Assembly (NCBI GenBank): GCA_029961685.1
Contig: JARWKL010000006.1
Span: 8,810,748 to 8,874,747, forward strand
Direction of reading: 5' to 3'
Length of the DNA stretch: 64,000 bases
Origin: Aristolochia californica
Lineage: Eukaryota; Streptophyta; Magnoliopsida; Piperales; Aristolochiaceae
Under the pieces are notes generated by a model, which saw only the letters and a program-made list of their open reading frames with translations, ran no database searches and was not told where the DNA came from. Shown piece after piece: positions 59,657 through 64,000 of the stretch. Position 1 is the first letter of the stretch. Every line of letters starts with the position of its first letter. Position numbers and translations under genes: made by a program.

Positions 59657-62600
59657 ACAAGAAAAGAGATGAAAACGTAAATAGATCACAACAAAATGAA
59701 AATTTAGAGTTTATGTATGGAAAAAGTTTAAAACAATAATAAATGTAAGTAAAGAAAATTTATTCAAACACAAAAAATGAAAACAAAAGTTTTGTTATCC
59801 AGGTTTGGGAAATTCCACTAGTTCAACCCTAATAGCTTGAAATTTAATAAGAAAGAGATTTCTACACATCTTTTAAAAATGGATATGCATGCTTGAAACA
59901 TGTTAAAGATGCAAATGACCTATGGATCAAAAAATTTTAAAGAGAATAACAAACGCTCATTAAATTCTCAAGTGAACGTGCAATGGGATATTTACCTGAG
60001 TCAAACAAGCCATTATTTTGGCCACTTACAAAAAGTATGCCTAACAATGATAGATGATTGTAAAGCGATTTATGATGCAAATGGGTTATATTTTTGTAAG
60101 AAATGACTTAAGTATTAGGTGTCAACACTCAGTTTAAAAACCCCCCGCCTCCCCCTTTTCCCCACGATTACAAAACCAAATATATTAAAAAAAAGAGTTT
60201 ACAATCCCTAAAAATTACAGAAACTTTTTGGAATTATCTCCCTCAACATTTGTGCATTGTCCATTTCCTTTTGAGATGTATACTTTTTTCTTAAATCAAA
60301 ACATAAGTTTCCACTCCCCCTTCATCTCGTAAACAAGAAAAGAGAAGAAAACGCAAAAGGATCACAACAAAATGAAAATTTTAGAGTTTATGTATGAAAA
60401 AAGTTTAAAACAATAACAAATTTAAGTAAAGAAAGCTTATTCATGCACCACAAATGAACAAAAAAGTTTTGTTATCTAAGTTTGGGAAATTCAACTAGTT
60501 CAACCCTAATAGCTTGGAATTTAATAAGAAAGAGATTTCTACAAATGTTTTAAATATGGTTATGCATGTTTGAAACATGTTAAATATATAAATGACCTAT
60601 GGATCCAAACCTTCTAAAGTTAATAAAAAACGCTCATTAAATTCTCAATTGAACATGTGGTGGGATATTTACCCGAGTCAAACAAGCCATTATTTTGCCC
60701 ACTTACAAAAAGCTGACCTTACAATCATAGATGAATGTAAACCAATTTATCATGCGTAACGGGCTATATTTCTTTAAATAATGACTTATGGTTTGGGAAA
60801 CAACACTCATTTTAAAAATCCCCCGCATCCCCTTTTTCCAAAAGTTTGCAAAACCTAATATATAAAAACTAAAAAGTGTTTAGAATCCCTAAAAATTACA
60901 CACACTTTTTTGGAATTATCTCCCTCTACATTTGTGCATTATGCATTTCCATTTTTTATGTATACTTTTTTCTTAAATTGAAACTAGAGTTTCCACTTCC
61001 CCTTCATCTCGTAAACAAGAAAAGAGATAAAAATGCAAATAGATCTCAACAAAATAATTTTTTTAGAGTTTATATATGGAGAAAGTTAAAAAAAATAAAA
61101 AATTTAAGTAAAAAAAAATTATTCACACACCACAAATGAACATAAAAGTTTTGTTATCCAAGTTTGGGAAATTCCACTAGTTCAAACCTAATTGCCTTAA
61201 ATTTTATAAGAAAGAGATTTTTACACATGTTTTAAAAATGGATATGCATGCTTGAAACATGTTCAAGATGCAAATGACCTATAGATCCAAACCTTTTAAA
61301 AAGAATAAGAAATGTTCACTAAATTCTCAAGTGAATGTGCAGTGGTATATATTCCCGAGTCAAACAAGCGATTATTTTGCCCTCTAACTAAAAGCAGACC
61401 TAACAATCATAAATGGTTGTAATGTGATTTATCATGCGTAACAAGCTTCATTTTTGTAAGAAATGACTTATGGATAAGGAGTCAACACTCAGTTTAAAAA
61501 TCCCCCGCCTCACCCTTTACCCGACGATTGGAAAACCTAATATGTATCAACTGAAAAGAGTTTACAATCCATAAAAATTAGGGACACTTTGATGAATTAT
61601 CTCCTTCTACATTTGTCCATGGTACATTTCAATTTTATATGTATACTTTTTTCTAAAATAAAAACTTGAGTTTCCACTTCCCCTTCATCTCGTAAACAAA
61701 GAAAAGAGATGAAAACGCAAGTAGATCACAACAAAATGAAACTTTTAGAGTTTAAGTGTCGAAAAAGTTTAAAAAAAAACAAATGTAAGTAAAGAAAATT
61801 TATTCACACACCACAAATGAACACAAAAGTTTTGTTATCCAAGTTTGGGAAATTCCTCTAGTTCAACCCTAATAGCATAGAATTTTATAAGAAAGACACA
61901 TGTTTTAAAACTGGATATCCTTGCTTGAAACATGTAAAAGATGAAAATGACCTATGGATCCGAAACTTTTAAAGAGAATAGCATATACTCATTAAATTCT
62001 CAAGTGAACGTGCGATGGGATATTTACCCCAGTCAAACAAGCCATTATTTTCCCACTTACAAAAAGCTGACCTAACAATCATAGATGATTGTAAACCGAT
62101 TTAACATGCGTTACGGTCTATATTATTTTAAGAAATGACTTATGGATCGGGAGTCAACACTCAGTTTAAAAATCCCCCGCCTCCCCTTTTCTGAAACATT
62201 ACAAAACCTAATATATAAAAACTAGAAAGAGTTTACTATCCCTAAAAATTGCAGAGACTTTTTTGAATTATCTCTCTCAATATTTGTGCATTGTGCATTT
62301 CTATTTTAGATGTATACTTTTTTCTTAAATCAAAACTTGAGCTTCCATTCCCCCTTCATCCCGTAAACAAGAAAAGAGATGAAAACGCAAATAGATCTCG
62401 ACAAAATGAAGATCTTAGAGTTTACGTATGGAAAAAGCATAAAACAATAACAAATGTATGTAAATAAAATTTATTCACACACCAAAAATGAACACTAAAG
62501 TTTTGTTATCCAAGTTTGGGAAATTCCACTACTTCGACCCAAATAGCTTGGAATTTTATAAGAAAGACATTTCTACACATGTTTTTAAAATGGATATGCA

Positions 62601-64000
62601 TGCTTGAAACCTTTAAAAGATGCAAATGGCCTATGGATCTGAACCTTTTAAAGAGAGTAACAAACGCTCATTAATTCTCAAGTGAACGTGCGTTGGGATA
62701 TTTACCTGAGTGAAACAAGCCATTACTTGCCCACTGACAAAAAACTGACCTGCAATCATAGATGATTGTAAAGCGATTTATCATGCATAACGGGCTTTAC
62801 TTTTTTAAGAAATGATTGATGGATTGAGAGTCAACACTCAGTTTAAAAATCCCCTGCCTCCCCCTTTTCCCGTGATTGCAAAACCTAATATATAAAAACT
62901 AAAAAGAGTTTATAGTCCCCAAAAATTACAGAGATTTTTAGGAATTATCTCCCTCTTCATTTGTTCATTGTGCATTTCCATTTGAGATCTATACTTTTTT
63001 TCATAAATCAAAACTTGAGTTTCCACTCCCCATTCATCTCGTAAACAAGAAAAGAGATGAAAACGCAAATAGATCACAACAAAATAAAAATTTTAGAGTT
63101 TATGTATGGAAAAAGTATAAAAAAATAACAAATGTAAGTAAAGAAATCTTATTCACACACCACAAATGAACACAAAAGTTTTTTTATCAACCCTATTAGC
63201 GTGAAATTTTATAAGAAAGAGATTTCTACACATGTTTTAAAAATGGATATGCATGCTTGAAACATGTTAAAGATGCAAATGACCTATGGATCCAAACCTT
63301 TTAAAGAGAATAACAAAAGCTCATTAAATTCTCAAGTGAACAAGCAGTGGGATATTTACACGAGTCAAATAAGCCATTATTTTTCCCACGTACAAAAAGA
63401 TGAACTTACAATCTTAGATGATTGCGAAGCAATTTATCATAAGTAATGGGCTATATTTTTGTAAGAAATGACTTATGGATTGGTAGTCAACACTCAGTTT
63501 AAAAATCTCCTGCCTCCTCCTTTTCCTAACGTTTGCAAAACCTATTATATAAAAACTACAAAGAGTTTAAAATCCCTAAAAATTATAGACACTTTTTTGA
63601 ATTAACTCCATCTACATTTGTGCATGGTGTATTTCCATTTTAGACATTTCCTTTTTTCTTAAATCAAAACTACAATTTCCACTTCCCCTTTATCTCGTAA
63701 ACAAGGAAGGAGATGAAAATATAAATATATCACAACAAAATGAAAATTTAAGAATTTATGTATGGAAAATTTTTAAAACAATAACAAATGTAAGTAAAGA
63801 TATTTTATTCACACACCACAAATAAACATAAAAGTCCTGTTATCCTTGTTTGGGAAATTTCAATAGTTCAACCCTAATAGCTTTGAATTTTAAAATTGGA
63901 TATGCATGCTTGAAAAATGTTAAAGATGCAAATGACCTATGGATCCAAACCTTTTAAAGAGAATAACAAACGCTCACTAAATTCTCAAGTGAACGTGCGG
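59651..64000 (+). repeat. Satellite array, domain 5: subfamily C monomers
   Basis: Cores lie at ~59934, 60601, ~61283, 61956, 62635, 63288 and 63951, 653-682 bp apart. They share diagnostic changes absent elsewhere: the core reads CTATGGATCC (one G lost); an insertion of about 22 bp containing TTTTAAAGAGAATAACAAACG follows it; CTAATTGATC is lost before CACATGTTTT; there is an extra TTGTGCATTG before CATTTCCA; and the hairpin region reads TTCATCTCGTAAACAAG followed by AAAAGAGATGAAAACG. The final copy has lost about 30 bp near 63,890. The array runs off the window. No coding gene is seen. Confidence 0.95.

Noticed and set aside
1..64000. CRISPR array or other phased short direct repeats
   Set aside because: The period is about 660 bp with diverged copies over the whole unit; there are no short identical repeats with unique spacers.

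Overview
This window is almost entirely one tandem satellite DNA array. A unit of about 600-680 bp, AT-rich and all in one orientation, is repeated about a hundred times from the first base to the last. Nearly every copy carries a recognisable core, about 60 bp around a GGATCC (BamHI) hexamer, and the same ordered blocks between cores. I see no intact host gene, no tRNA or rRNA and no CRISPR. The many short open frames (up to about 109 aa, both strands) are the same satellite frames recurring and carry no recognisable domain. The window suggests a plant nuclear genome (centromeric, pericentromeric or subtelomeric heterochromatin). The reasons are the long-monomer satellite and two plant-type LTR-retrotransposon remnants: a Ty3/gypsy piece with a tRNA-iMet-like primer site and a gag zinc knuckle, and a short solo LTR with TG...CA ends and a 5-bp target duplication. 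The species cannot be named from the sequence.

Layout. (1) 1-~4,040: mixed array of long monomers (A1, A2) and a short monomer (B) that lacks an internal block of about 63 bp. (2) ~4,041-6,578 and 7,832-~19,380: mostly plain long monomers, interrupted at 6,579-7,831 by a broken Ty3/gypsy 5' fragment; includes a four-monomer (about 2.63 kb) duplication, an AT microsatellite and several truncated monomers. (3) ~19,440-38,350: a different higher-order pattern in which monomers marked CACAATTG alternate with monomers marked CACAAATG, giving a dimer of about 1.33 kb; a 31-C tract sits at its left edge and a 234-bp solo LTR lies at 37,354-37,587. (4) ~38,355-59,650: the A1/A2/B family again, as A1-B dimers (about 1.27 kb), A2-A1-B trimers (about 1.94 kb) and a tandemly duplicated block of about 3.9 kb. 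(5) ~59,651-64,000: a fifth, distinct subfamily (C) with several diagnostic insertions and deletions.

The parts make sense as an array evolving by unequal exchange. Two of the domain switches (38.35 kb and 59.65 kb) fall exactly on truncated-monomer junctions, blocks of several monomers are duplicated at offsets of 2.6, 3.9, 9.2 and about 51.2 kb, and retroelements are few and broken. The least expected signal is a set of conserved short inverted repeats inside the monomer. One of them shows a paired, compensating change in subfamily C, and another has become a perfect 18-bp palindrome in some copies of domain 3.
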